From Crotalaria pallida (lineage: Eukaryota; Streptophyta; Magnoliopsida; Fabales; Fabaceae), in NCBI GenBank assembly GCA_037953625.1, contig CM075649.1, positions 92,075,290 through 92,139,289 on the forward strand: a stretch of 64,000 bases of DNA, in the 5' to 3' direction. Shown piece by piece: positions 1 to 10,407 of the stretch; the stretch's first letter is position 1, and the number at the start of each line of letters is the position of its first letter. The notes below the pieces were generated by a model. The model saw nothing but the letters and a program-made list of their open reading frames with translations, was not told the DNA's origin and ran no database searches. The position numbers and the translations under genes are program-made.

Positions 1-629
1 CTTCACCAACCTTTGATTTAACTCATTTTGAATTTCAAACTTGTCACAGCGTTGGAGTTAAAACCTAGAACTTCTACCCAGACTCAACGGTAATAAAATG
101 TACGGAACAGCTGAGCAGAGTCTGAAGGTTGAAGATGATGCATTGTTGAAGACGATGAACAGAGATTGCCGAGCTTTGAGCTTTGTTCGAGCTTGGTGTT
201 TCTGAGCTTGGTCTGATCGTGGGCAATCAGACAAGTTGAGTGTGACCAACCCGAGCTTATTTGCTCTTTCTGATGTTGTGGCTATTCCAAGCTTAATCCG
301 AGCGAATACCGAGCAAATCATCTTCCGAGCTTACTGTCTTGAAATGAAGAAACGAGCTTGCAAACTTGGATGAAATTTTAGCCGTGATCAAGGGCCAAGC
401 GCATACCGAGCTTGAGCTTCAAATGCTGACTCGTTGCAGGTAGCTTAGAATCCTAATTTTCCGAGCCTCTGCCGAGCCTTTGCCTTTGTCGGAACGCATA
501 CACAAAATTAAGTTTCCGAGCTTCTGCAGAGCTTTTGCCTTTAGCGAAATGCTTGCGCTGATAAGACTGACGGCTTAGCATAAGCCGAACTTATTTATTT
601 GACATCATCAAAAGCTCTTTGATTTTACA
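1..629 (-). mobile_element. Copia-type LTR, terminal part (J family), cut by window edge
   Basis: This stretch matches, base for base over long runs, the right part of the solo LTR at 25038-26813. Both end in the same motif (GCTCTTTGATTYTACA). On the minus strand it therefore begins at 629 with TG and runs off the left edge. The start contains TTTTGATGATGTCAAA, which is shared with the SIRE-like Copia LTR at 43762. The body is full of CCGAGCTT words. The base pairs after 629 (CTAGT) would be one target-site copy, but the other is outside the window. No coding sequence is present. Confidence 0.75.
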
Positions 630-749
630 CTAGTGAATTTGTTTGTGAATCATTTGATGATATATCAAGTGATTGACAAGTAAAAATAGAGAAAATTTTT
701 GTTTGTTCAAAAAAAATAAGCTTAAAATTCGAATAAACTTTTTTTAAAT

Positions 750-886
750 ATAATGGGTACCCGCAAACCCATTTGGGTACTCGAAGACCCGCTGGCCCGC
801 TTGACATCGGGTACCCGAGTAGGTTCAGATATGCATGAACGGGGCGGGCCCAGATAATGGGATACCCGGACCCATTGCCATCCCTA
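750..886. mobile_element. Possible hAT-type transposon end
   Basis: A GC-richer island of GGTACCCG/ACCCGC words ends in CCATTGCCATCCCTA. Read on the minus strand it starts TAGGGATGGCAATGGG, which resembles the termini of many plant hAT-like elements. Only one end is visible, no target duplication was found, and no transposase is present, so this is a tentative call. The flanking 630-750 is A+T-rich with nothing recognised. Confidence 0.3.
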
Positions 887-1193
887 CTTACACCTTTAAA
901 TAACTTTTTATATATTATAAAATTCAACTGTTGAGTTTAAAGTTTTAATCAAGTAGATCAAGTCTACAAAATTTCATAAAATATAAAAATTATTTGATAC
1001 TTCATCCCATCACTCTATTTCAACGGATAATATGTTATTTAAAATAAGTAAATATGCATTATTATATTGCATACCTATGAATCTCAAAATGATCTAAGAT
1101 TTGGTATGCATGATCATCATGATAATAACACATAATTCAACAGTTGGATTGATAAATTTCACAATATATAAAAAGTTATTTGAAAGTGTAAAT
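887..1193. mobile_element. MITE, copy 1 of a pair
   Basis: About 307 bp with terminal inverted repeats: TTACACCTTTAAATAACTTT at the left and its near-complement (AAAGTTATTTGAAAGTGTAA) at the right. The inner arms (CAACTGTTGAGTTT / AATTCAACAGTTGG) continue the inverted repeat. It is non-coding. It is homologous along its length to 1280-1594 in the same orientation. Confidence 0.6.
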
Positions 1194-1200
1194 GACTAAG

Positions 1201-1271
1201 ACTTACACCTGGTGTCAACAGATCCTAACTCTAAAGGTAAGAGTTAGGATCCGTTGACACCGAGTGTAAGT
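1201..1271. repeat. Perfectly spaced hairpin between two MITE copies
   Basis: Two 32-bp arms (1201-1232 and 1240-1271) are inverted repeats with only a few mismatches, separated by 7 bp. The arm ends are ACTTACAC...CTAACTCT. The hairpin sits exactly between two direct copies of the same MITE. It may be the remnant of a third, shorter foldback element. Confidence 0.7.
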
Positions 1272-1279
1272 TTTGGTCA

Positions 1280-1594
1280 CTTACACCTTCAAATAACTTT
1301 TTATATATTATGAAATTTATCAATCCAATCGTTGAGTTTAAAGTTCTAATCAATTAGATCAAGTCTACAAAATTTCATAAAATATAAAAATTATTTGATA
1401 CTTCATCCCACCACTCTATTTTAAAGGATAATATGTTATTTAAAATATAAGTAAATTTGCATTATTATATTGCATACCTATGAATCTCGGAATTGTCTAA
1501 AATTTGGTATGCATGATCATCATGTTAATAACATATAATTCAACGGTTGGATTGATAAATTTCGTAATATATAAAAAATTATTTGAAAGTATAA
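1280..1594. mobile_element. MITE, copy 2 of a pair
   Basis: About 315 bp, homologous to 887-1193. The terminal inverted repeats are long (about 60 bp): the left begins TTACACCTTCAAATAACTTT and the right ends in its near-complement. It abuts or interrupts the 5' end of the LINE fragment that starts near 1588. Confidence 0.6.
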
Positions 1595-1847
1595 TGACCA
1601 AGTTAGGTGGGATTTTATTCTTGATTTCTTGAGGGATGTTGGGCTCCCGGACAATATAGTTCAGGTCATTTGGAATTTTATTTCCTCCTTTTCTATGAGT
1701 TTAATTATGAATGACGATGTCCTTGAGGCTTTCAAACCTGAGGAGGGTATTCGCCAGGGAAACACCATATCTCAGTACCTTTTTGTGTTTTGTATGGAGA
1801 GACTTTCTCAATCAATAAATGTGGCTTCTAAAATGGATTTTGGAAAT
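1588..1847 (+). pseudogene. LINE (non-LTR retrotransposon) reverse transcriptase, first fragment
   Basis: The + strand reads WDFILDFLRDVGLPDNIVQV, then FKPEEGIRQGNTISQYLFVF, then CMERLSQSINVASK. These are the conserved RT blocks of plant L1-type LINEs (the GIRQGDPxSPYLFVLCMERLS region). The fragment is 5'-truncated beside a MITE and is interrupted after 1847 by a solo LTR insertion. Its continuation resumes at 6326. It is a decayed relic without a start codon or EN domain in view. Confidence 0.85.
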
Positions 1848-2570
1848 TGTAACATCTCACTATTTCTAATACTTTTAGTAAAAAATAAAATGATTTAATA
1901 TGTTATTTTCAAGATTGAAGCATCGTAATAAAATTTTAATTTCGTCATTATAATTGAAATATGTTTTCTAGTCAAAATAAGTATAAATTTGTTATCATAC
2001 ATTTTACAAAAATAAAAGAGTATTTTTATTTAGTTTAATTAATATTTTGAAGGGAGCTCAAGTGACAAGCCTTAGAGACATTTTCATAAATAATTTCTTC
2101 AGAAAGATATGTTTAATTTTATATTTCAAACATTCTTGTAAGTTTTCATGGCGTTTTGAGATTGCTTTATTTTTAGCTCCCAGACTGGTTTTACTATATT
2201 ACTGGTATAAGTTATATATAATGATATGCTATTTCAAATTTATAAATATTATATTTTATCAAGTTTAATATCAGGATTGAGAAACTATATTTACTTTTGA
2301 ATTTCGATACTTTTTCTTACGCAATAACTACTTGTAGGGATCGATAACTTTATTATTTTTCAATTTATTTTGAGTAATTAAAAATACAATATTGTTGTAC
2401 TTAAATGTATTTTACTTTTTGGATCATCAAACATTTAATTATAATCCAAAATACCTACACATATTAACCCACGAATGAAAGCAAAACCCACCGTAAACCA
2501 AAGAAAAAGAAACGAAAGTAGTGGCCATAAGGCCACCCCGTGAAAACAAGAAAAGGGCACCAAAACTTAA

Positions 2571-3762
2571 GAGTTTTACTTTTCAAACCCCAAGCATTCC
2601 TCATTGAACCCTATTTGAGTTTCGCTGGACAAGGCTACCCCTTATATTCCGCCTCACCTAAGGCGGATGAACTTTCCACCTTACACAAAGCGGATACTGA
2701 AGTAACACAAATCTGTCTATGAAGAGGCGGGACAATTCCGCTTTGTAATAGGCGGAATCATTTTTTGTGTGTTCCGCTTTGTATAAAGCGAAAAGTGTTA
2801 AAAATTATGTATATCCCGAAAATACCCCTCCGTTAACCCTCCCTCTTCCTTTTGAATTTAAGGTTCAATAACACCCTTATAACTCCCAAAACCGTTCCAC
2901 CTCCTCTCATTCTCTCTCAACTCCCTCTCATTCTCTCTCAAACTCGTTAATCCTCTCTCTCTCTCTCTAACTCTCTAACTCTCTCACACCCAAACCACTC
3001 TCATTGTCTCTCATTCTCCACTTCTCTATAAAGTAAGTGTCTCGTTAATCCTCTCTCTCTCTAACTCTCTAACTCTCTCACACCCAAACCACTCTCATTG
3101 TCTCTCATTCTCCACTTCTCTATAAAGTAAGTGTCTTCTCTCTATGCCTATGATTAAGTATGCATGTTCATTGTTTGTTGGAATGTTGTTTGTGTAGTGT
3201 ATGTTCGATTGTTATGCTTCTTTGTGTTGCTTTGTTTATGTTTCTCTGCTTTGTTCGAGAAAGAGTGTGGAGAATGTAGCTTCAATGATCAAATGCAAAG
3301 ACAAGAGTGTGGAGTGTTGCTTCAATGTCTTCTTTGTCTTTCATCACTCTTTCTTCTTCAACTTCTTCTTCTCTTTCCTTCTTTCCTTTTTTTCTTTCTG
3401 TTCTCTTTCTCTTTTTTTCTTTGCTTTTCGTTCACATATTGTTTTGTTGCTGGCTTTGTGTGTAACTTAATACAGAAGCTACGCTGCTTTGTTAATATGA
3501 ACGGAGGGGCATTTTAGGTATTACACAATTCTTTTAAGTCCCCGACTCATTCAAGGCGGAACATTAAAACTTATTTCCGCCTTCAACGAGACGGATAGTT
3601 TCCGCTTTATTGAGAGCGGAATAAACATTGTCCTTTTTTCCGCCTTCTATACGGCGGAAAGTTCATCCGCCTTACGTGAGGCGGACTATAAGGGGTAGCT
3701 TTGTCCAGCGAAACTCAAATGGGGTTCAATGAGTAATGGGTGGGGTTTGAATAGTAAAACTC
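2571..3762. mobile_element. Non-autonomous MULE-like element with long inverted repeats
   Basis: Long terminal inverted repeats (over 100 bp) start GAGTTTTACTTTTCAAACCC at the left. The right end, reverse-complemented, starts GAGTTTTACTATTCAAACCC. An 8-bp target duplication AAACTTAA lies at 2563-2570 and 3763-3770. Long TIRs with an 8-9-bp duplication fit Mutator-like elements, though hAT also makes 8-bp duplications. The sub-terminal parts repeat GGCGGA/TCCGCC. No transposase is present. The open frames inside are pyrimidine-rich and low-complexity, and I do not call them genes. Confidence 0.75.
2943..3134. repeat. Tandem duplication (98 + 94 bp), CT-rich
   Basis: Two near-identical units, 2943-3040 and 3041-3134, both run from CTCGTTAATCC to CTATAAAGTAAGTGT. 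They differ mainly by a couple of CT dinucleotides. They lie inside the MULE-like element. Each contains CTATAAAG followed by a splice-donor-like AAGTAAGT, so this may be a captured plant promoter/leader segment. Confidence 0.75.
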
Positions 3763-5372
3763 AAACTTAAATAAAAGAAGGGACAAGCCATCAGTTAGAG
3801 TACGGGAAATAGAAAGAAGAATCAAGAAAGAAAGAGGGTGGGCGACGCAGAGTGAGAGAGCAATTGTGGAATTTCATTCTTCTCAGTCTCACTACTCAAG
3901 ATCCAACCGTTCAATCTCAAATCCTTCTTAGGTAACTAATCTCCTCAACTCCCTCTACCCATCCATGTAATTTATTCGACGATCCGTTAATATTTTTATT
4001 ATCCCTATATTTTCAAATAAGGAGATATTTTGGGGAAAAGTGATATATTTTTATCGTATAATGATATATATTTACTATTTGGACAAAAATGAATTTAGTT
4101 GATTATATATAAATACACACTTTTAATGTTATAATTAGTTTTAACGTGTGTCCCTGTTTAGATCCAACACGTTATTGTTGACCCTGACCCTCGAGTAAGG
4201 CGCGGACGTGAACGTGACATTGTTTCTATTGTCAGGACTCCCAGGTAAGGAGGTGGTATTACCTGTTCTTAGGGCATGGGTTCTAACTAGTGTATAGTGA
4301 ATGCTAAGAGGGATGGGTAGTGATAGTGCTAAACCTTAGGGTAACATAGTTGAATAGGGCTAAATAGTTAGAATTGGGATTATAGAAATAGTTGTGATGA
4401 TTGTTGAATGTATGTTTGTGAGATGTTATGCACTTCTGTATGTTCTAGTTGCTTGTATGAGATAGGGTGTAGTATAAAGACATTAGCAAATCCCAAGGTA
4501 AGCTAGGTTTACGATAGAGCTAGGTAAAAACTTGAGTAAATCCCTAAGTTAGGTTTGTGATAAAATAATGTAAAAGCTTAAAGATGAAAAACTTAATAAA
4601 ACAATAAAGAGATAGTTAGGATTGTTGTACTAAGGAGTAGCTAGTAAGTGAAATAGGAACGCTTAAGAAATAAATAAAGAGGTAAGTAAGAAATAGATGA
4701 ATCAAATAGAATACGTAATAGTTAAAGATGTGCATAAATAGAATAGGACTAGGCCTTAGGGTAATAGAAAAGGAACACTAAGTGTATAGAGGGAATAAGA
4801 AGTTAATCAACTTTAATTAAAATATATAGATTGGTTGATATTAGAGTAGTGGACTTAAATATAATAGACTAGATAAGACTAAATAAAGTGAAATAAGATA
4901 TGAGAGGAAGTTAATAGAAGATAGACTTAATTTAGGATTTTCCCAAAAAGACTTAAATTCAAATGAATGACTAAAATGGATTAGATTGAATTATGAATAA
5001 TTAAAAACTAGAATAGAGAACGTGAGCATGAAATAGGAGTTAATTTACAAGTAGGACGAACATAAGAGAAACTAGGGAACGATAATAAAAAAGTGAGTGA
5101 CCGAGTAGTAAATAATAAGTTGTGAAATGACAAGAGTAATAAGAAAGTAATTAACAAAGGAAAATCAAAGAGAAGTAAGAATAATTAATAAAGTAAAAGG
5201 AAAGAAGAGGAAGAATTAAAAGTGAATAAAGAATGAGTAGGTATAGAAAAAGAGTTAAGAATAGTACATGAGAATAAGTATTTAGATGGAAAGGAAAGAG
5301 TAAATAAGAAAAGTAGAATAAGTAAGTAACAAGATAGGAATAAGAGCAAAGAGATAGAAAAGATAAACACAT

Positions 5373-5760
5373 CGCAGGTTGGTCAGTTGACCCTGTGATT
5401 TAAGATAACACCCAGGTTGGTCAGTTGACCCTGGGGATAGAACAATAGAGACACGTTGCAGGTTGGTCAGTTGACCCTGTGACTAGGTTCATCGCAGGTT
5501 GGTCAGTTGACCCTATGATTTAAGATAGGACCCAGGTTGGTCAGTTGACCCTGGGGATAGAGCAATAGAGACACGTTGCAGGTTGGTCAGTTGACCCTGT
5601 GACTAGATACCCATCGCAGGATGGTCAGATGACCCTGTGATTAAGAACACACATCCCAGGTTGGTCAGATGACCCTGTGATTAAGAACACACATCCCAGG
5701 TTGGTCAGATGACCCTGTGGATGTGATATTGGACACAGGTTGGTCAGTTGACCTTGTGGA
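5373..5760. repeat. Ten-unit array of GGTCA-GW-TGACC palindromes
   Basis: The near-palindrome GGTCAGTTGACC (or GGTCAGATGACC) occurs ten times, starting at 5381, 5419, 5465, 5501, 5539, 5585, 5623, 5663, 5703 and 5742. Each is embedded in a CAGG...CCTG context. The first six form two copies of a 120-bp higher-order unit (38+46+36 bp spacing). The array lies in solo LTR I. Confidence 0.9.
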
Positions 5761-6325
5761 CATGAGAGTAAAAAGAAAGAAGGATAAGAGAAAGGGTAAA
5801 AAGAAAAGAGAAGTAATTACTGAGAATAGGGTTAAGTTAGAAAATGAGGATAAGTCGATTAGAAATAAATGTGTATATTGTATTATAAATTATGATTGAA
5901 TGTTGTGCATGATCTTAGTTGTTATTATGCCTTGTTAGACACTATTTCATAAGTTATGTTTAATGCTACCCTTCTTGTCTATTTTTTTTTTACAGGTATG
6001 AAGATGGAGCTTACACTACGCATGGCCGAGCAGAACCGTGGAGTGTAAATTAGGGCATTGAGAGAACTTAAAATTCAAGTGGTGTAATTTGTATAGTTTA
6101 ATAGTTATGGCCCACATCTTATATTATTTTTGTATCAGGGCATTAGGATATTTTGGTTGCAACTTAAAGTTAAGTTTTAATTTTAATTTACTCTGGACTG
6201 ACAGGTTTAAAAATTGACAATTTCTGGGAAGTCCAATAAACAGAGGAAACTCTGTCGGATATTTTGTAAAAAATTTTAAGTTCTAATTAATAGTAATTAA
6301 GCTAATCAATTGGGAGGGTGTTACA

Positions 6326-7066
6326 GAAATCGTTCCAATTTTCTAGGGATGGTGCTAAAATAACGCACCTTGCTTTTGCTGATGATCTCATTTTACTTGC
6401 AGAAGTTGATTTAGATCAATAAATTGTATCTCTACTTGTCAAGATGATCTTTTTTGTGAGAGTCCAGGTAATAAGTTTAATAGAGATAAAACCATAATGT
6501 TTTTCTCCAAGAATGTCAATGTGAATGTGTTGGAAGAAATTAGTCAAGCCTTTGATTTTCAGCGTAAGGATGATTTAGGAAAGTATCTTGGGATCCCTCC
6601 TTTTCATAAAAGGGTATCCAAAGATACTTTTAGCTATGTTATGGACAAAGCTTCTCAAAGACTTAATAATTAGAAGTCTAGAACTATGTCCTTTGCCCGG
6701 ATACTTATGCAATCTATTCTTGGTGCGCTTCCTTCATACGTTATGCAAACTTCCTTTCTGCCTAGACAGGTTTGTGATAGCCTCAATAGACTTAGCCGCT
6801 CTTTCTTATGGGAAGAATCTGATAATTTTAGGAAAATGCACTTATTGGGTTGGGATAAGATAAGGTCTGTAGGCCTAAACTTGAAGGTGGGCTTGGTTTA
6901 AGACATTCTAGACACTTGAATTCCGCATTCATGCTCAAACTTGGTTGGGGTATGATAATGGAGAAAGAGGCTCTATGGGTGCAGGTGCTAAGACATAAAT
7001 ACTAGTGTGCAAATGATATCCTTCCCTGTGTTGGCAGAAAGCAAACCGATTCTAATACGTGGAAGG
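6326..7066 (+). pseudogene. LINE reverse transcriptase, second fragment
   Basis: This continues the fragment at 1588-1847 across the solo LTR. It reads SFQFSRDGAKITHLAFADDL, with the catalytic FADD box at 6375-6386. Next come KYLGIPPFHKR, MSFARILMQSILGALPSYVM and a stretch like PKLEGGLGLRHSRHLNSAFM. In-frame stops and frameshifts break it (for example just after the FADD box), so it is dead. The right boundary near 7066 is where LINE-like translation ceases. Confidence 0.85.
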
Positions 7067-7076
7067 TATAGGAGCC

Positions 7077-7168
7077 TTATAGCATGGTGCCCAAAGTCAA
7101 AGGGACACCCATAGTGCCGGTTTCATCACCTGCTTGCACCAGTTCCACTTTGTTAGAAGACATCCAAG
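7077..7168 (-). pseudogene. Possible terminal exon fragment, unknown gene
   Basis: On the minus strand, a splice-acceptor-like TTTACTGTTTTAG is followed by an open frame. It reads WMSSNKVELVQAGDETGTMG and then VPLTLGTML, then stop (7077-7079). The composition looks coding, and a 41-bp part recurs inverted near 9233-9273 (GIMCVPLTLDTMPY on the + strand). I do not recognise the protein. The upstream sequence is non-coding in appearance, so this is at best a gene remnant. Confidence 0.25.
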
Positions 7169-7341
7169 CTAAAACAGTAAAAAATGAAGAAAACGGAAAA
7201 GAATACCGTGTTACCTTAAGTTAAAATACTAACCGTGTTTTCCGTTCCATCCATGACCTCTCAAATTTCTTAGGATATTTATTTATTGTTTAAACAAAAA
7301 GAAATGTTTGAACATAATTAGGTAAAAATATTTGGATAGTA

Positions 7342-7812
7342 CTCCCTCGGTTCTATTTTGTTTTGCCTTTTAGGTTTGGGCATACATATTAACAAAATGT
7401 TGATGAGAAAAGTACAATCAATGAGAAGTAATTGTACAATGAAGACAAACGATTGAATGAAGGGTTAAAATTAGAAGAAAAAAATACCTCCTCTGTCTCA
7501 CAAAGATGGTTCTAATATTCAAAAGTAAAAAAAATTAAGGAGACATGCATTTAATGATTTGTCCAAGATACATTAACCAATTATAAAACAACTAATTTGA
7601 TGCATTTTGCATTAATCAACTAATCGCAATTAAAAGTTTACAATTTCTAAACTTTTCATTAATTATTTTAACTATAGTTTGGGACAAAAAAATTTAGCCA
7701 TTTTTTACTATCCTTGTGAGACGGAGGAAGTATGTTTATGCATTGTGTAAAAGGGCAAAAAATATAAAATGAAAATAAATTCCTAAAAGGACAAATAAAA
7801 TGGAAGAGGGAG
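7342..7812. mobile_element. Stowaway-like MITE (outer)
   Basis: The terminal inverted repeats are CTCCCTCGGTTCTATTTTGT at the left and the near-complement (ATAAAATGGAAGAGGGAG) at the right. They are flanked by the TA target duplication (7340-7341 and 7813-7814), the hallmark of Tc1/mariner-derived Stowaway elements. It is split by a second MITE at 7487-7730. Confidence 0.8.
7487..7730. mobile_element. Stowaway-like MITE nested in another
   Basis: 244 bp with inverted repeats CCTCCTCTGTCTCACAAAGA and CCTTGTGAGACGGAGGAAG (right end, + strand), flanked by TA (7485-7486, 7731-7732). It lies wholly inside the MITE at 7342-7812. Confidence 0.8.
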
Positions 7813-8156
7813 TAATGACTGAAACTAATTAAATACTTTTAAATTTAATTTTTTTACTAAAAATAAAATATAAACTTTTTTTTTATAATTATAAACTTTA
7901 TTAATACTAACTTTCCGTCAATAATAACAAAACCATTTTAAAGAAATAAACACTTTTATTAAAAAAAAAAACTGATTTTTTAGTGCTATGCAATAAATAA
8001 ATCAATGATGAAAACGAAGTCGGTATGCAACCGAATAAGTAAGCTGCATGCAAATAACATTAGTATAAGAGTGCTTCAATGGGGATTATCTAAAAAACTA
8101 AAACCAAAGCAGTAATTATGCTTATGTTTAAATACAGAGGCAGTAGTAAGTTAATA

Positions 8157-8166
8157 CTCCCTCCGC

Positions 8167-8218
<52 letters not shown>

Positions 8219-8450
8219 CCTCTTTTGGAGATTTTACGTCCTTTAACAAAGTTGATTAATTTAATTAATTGTATTGAAAATGTGAACTTTTAATATGTAT
8301 TTTTAAAATTATCTTTATTAATATTAGTATTAACAATCTAAAAATTGTTAGATAAATAAGGGTGTTTGTGGAAAAAATTAATTGATTGTCTTATAAATAA
8401 ATAGGGACAAAACAAAAGTGTCTAAATGGTCTTATATTTAGGGACGGAGG
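8157..8450. mobile_element. Stowaway-like MITE with internal (TA)n
   Basis: The ends are CTCCCTCCGCTTCTATATA and TATTTAGGGACGGAGG, flanked by TA (8155-8156, 8451-8452). The left terminal repeat has been expanded by a dinucleotide microsatellite. It is non-coding. Confidence 0.75.
8170..8216. repeat. (TA)n microsatellite
   Basis: About 23 uninterrupted TA units grow out of the left terminal repeat of the MITE at 8157-8450. Confidence 0.95.
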
Positions 8451-8470
8451 TAATAACATAATTTAATCCG

Positions 8471-8710
8471 CATTTACTATTTATATTTTTCCTATACAAT
8501 TTGTTAGGTTATCCATTGCAAAGGTTAAGAGAACAAGTCAAACCAGGAATGAAAAAGTTGCCCGAGAGTTAAAGTTCCTATTATTGTGTTCGAGAGTTAA
8601 GGTTAACTATTTATATTTAATTATAAAAGTTGTTAGGGTCTCCATTGCATAAGTTAAGAAAACAAGTGAACCACAAATGAAGAAATTGCACGAGAGTAAG
8701 GGTTTCTATT
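8471..8710. repeat. Diverged direct duplication, ~130-bp period
   Basis: Two related copies follow each other. Each runs from ACTATTTATATTT through TTGTTAGG, TCCATTGCA and AAGTTGCNCGAGAGT. The copies have drifted by substitutions and small gaps. No gene is recognised. Confidence 0.55.
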
Positions 8711-10079
8711 TTTGTGCTCTGACCAGGATTCCGATGTTACATGTCAGCAAAATTGATCAGAATTGATAGTAAGGGTATATGACAAACCCAGAAGTCACTT
8801 TGAGAAGTCAAACATTGAAAAAATAATAATAAGGGTATCTGACAAAAGTATCCCCAATTTCAAGGACTTGTGACATAATTAAGCCAAATAATAATTACAC
8901 TTACCAATATACTTAATTTTAATTACTTTAATAAAAATAACAATGTTGTGTTTATGCATTAATTAAAATTTTCTTTGTTCAACAATAATAATATTGCATA
9001 ATGTCATAATTTCTGTTGACCGGAAAGCAACCATGCTTCTAAAGCCCAATGCCTCACATTCAGACCCATGCCATATAAAGACAAAATGATGGACGAAATA
9101 CTAAAAAACGGGACGGGAGTTTTTTTTAACCGTATTAATTCAATTTTAATGCAACTGGTTGGAGTAGATAGAGTACACAATCTGGACCATTCAAACCATG
9201 CATCCAATATCTAACGTATTATTATAAGGGCATCATGTGTGTTCCTTTGACTTTGGACACCATGCCATACATTGCCAAGGGTATATGCTCTGTTTGGAAT
9301 TTGATGAATGATAATTTAACGTGGATGAGTTTATGATGTTATCCCTCGCGTCCTTATCCTTCCTTTGCTGGCAGATAATTCTGCTACCATTTTTTTTGAG
9401 ACAGTGTAGTTTGTTTGTTTGGGCCTTTTGGCTCCCATGTTCATAAAAAAAATTTACAAAAAAAAAAAAAAGAGCCAAACTTCAGTTTCAAAATAAAAAC
9501 AAAAACAAAAGACAAACTTAGGTCTGTGTTATAATTGAGTTGTCCTCTTATGTTTTAGACTTCATAGTTGATTTTTGACCATAACTTTGAAGCTCGTTAT
9601 TTTAGGCTTAAACTTTTTGTAGCTATCTCACATTTTTATAGTGTCATACATAATAGTGTTACATTACGCAAGACATCGTTATTTTTTCTCATAACTAATT
9701 ATATAATTTCTTGCATAATATAACATTATTATATTAGGTATGACTGTAAAAGTATGTGTAAATGAATTAATAAAATTATAAGCTTCACGGGATAACATTT
9801 TTTCAAATTGTTTTTAGGGGATTAGCACTTTAAGGGATTACAATATAAATCATAAATTATCACACTAATAACCAAGCACCAAAGTATTAGTGAAGAGAAC
9901 CAACAACTATCGAGTCTAAAACATAAGACGTCTCAAAATGCTAAAAGTTGAAATAACAAGGCCAACAAATATAATGTGACTAAATTCATGTCATTCTCCT
10001 ATGATGTCTCATGTTAACATTAAAAACAGGTGAGTTATATAAGATAAACCCATCATACCAAAGTTGGTACATCAAAGAG
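8711..10079. other. Intergenic, nothing recognised
   Basis: A+T-rich DNA between the MITE cluster and the 3' end of NF-YA. It includes oligo-T and oligo-A runs (around 9120 and 9460). The only notable piece is 9233-9273, an inverted partner of the coding-like segment at 7078-7118. The last few hundred bases could include the distal 3' UTR or poly(A) site of NF-YA, which I could not fix. Confidence 0.5.
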
Positions 10080-10272
10080 TTTACTTCTCCAAAAGTCTTC
10101 TGAATCTCTGATCTGACCATCCATCCACCTGGGCTTGAGTTCACTAACCACTATAATTCTGTACAAAATGCAAAAAACGAGATAAGAATGAAAGATTGGT
10201 TGACTTCAAAAGAAATCACATCCGAATCATCATTCTTTTCCCCCATATTTTCACACCATAAACACAAGAACA

Positions 10273-10293
10273 AAGCCAAGAATGATTTGCCGC
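10273..10293 (-). promoter_or_regulatory. miR169-like target site in the NF-YA 3' UTR
   Basis: The + strand reads AAGCCAAGAATGATTTGCCGC, so the mRNA carries its complement. Compared with canonical plant miR169, it pairs at 17 of 21 positions. One of the differences, at miRNA position 9, is a G:U wobble. miR169 regulation of NF-YA mRNAs through a 3'-UTR site just after the stop codon is established in Arabidopsis, Medicago and others. This site lies about 115 nt after the stop, as expected. Confidence 0.85.
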
Positions 10294-10407
10294 TTGGCAT
10301 ATATATATTGCCAAGAATGTTTATAGATAACCAAGGTATTCATTCATCCAATATATCACTCACGAGGACACAAACCAACCTTGGTATCTATCCCCCATGC
10401 AGGGTAG

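Larger units (their letters stand above)
1848..6325 (+). mobile_element. Solo LTR (family I) inserted in the LINE
   Basis: It begins TGTAACATCTC and ends GGGAGGGTGTTACA, and is flanked by a 5-bp target duplication GAAAT (1843-1847 and 6326-6330). No primer-binding site or internal domain is present, so it is a solo LTR. Removing the nested MULE-like element leaves about 3.28 kb. Its 3' part shares short words with the end of LTR G at 49595-52262 (CTGGACT-ACAGGT, GGGAA-GTCC), which gives its orientation and suggests distant kinship. The middle (4000-5370) is strongly purine-biased on the + strand. It contains no protein-coding gene. Confidence 0.85.

Noticed and set aside
3164..3517. Open frame of 117 codons, rich in Phe, Leu, Ser and Cys
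   Set aside because: It lies in a T/C-rich stretch of a non-autonomous transposon. The composition alone explains the hydrophobic residues, and two frames overlap with similar bias.
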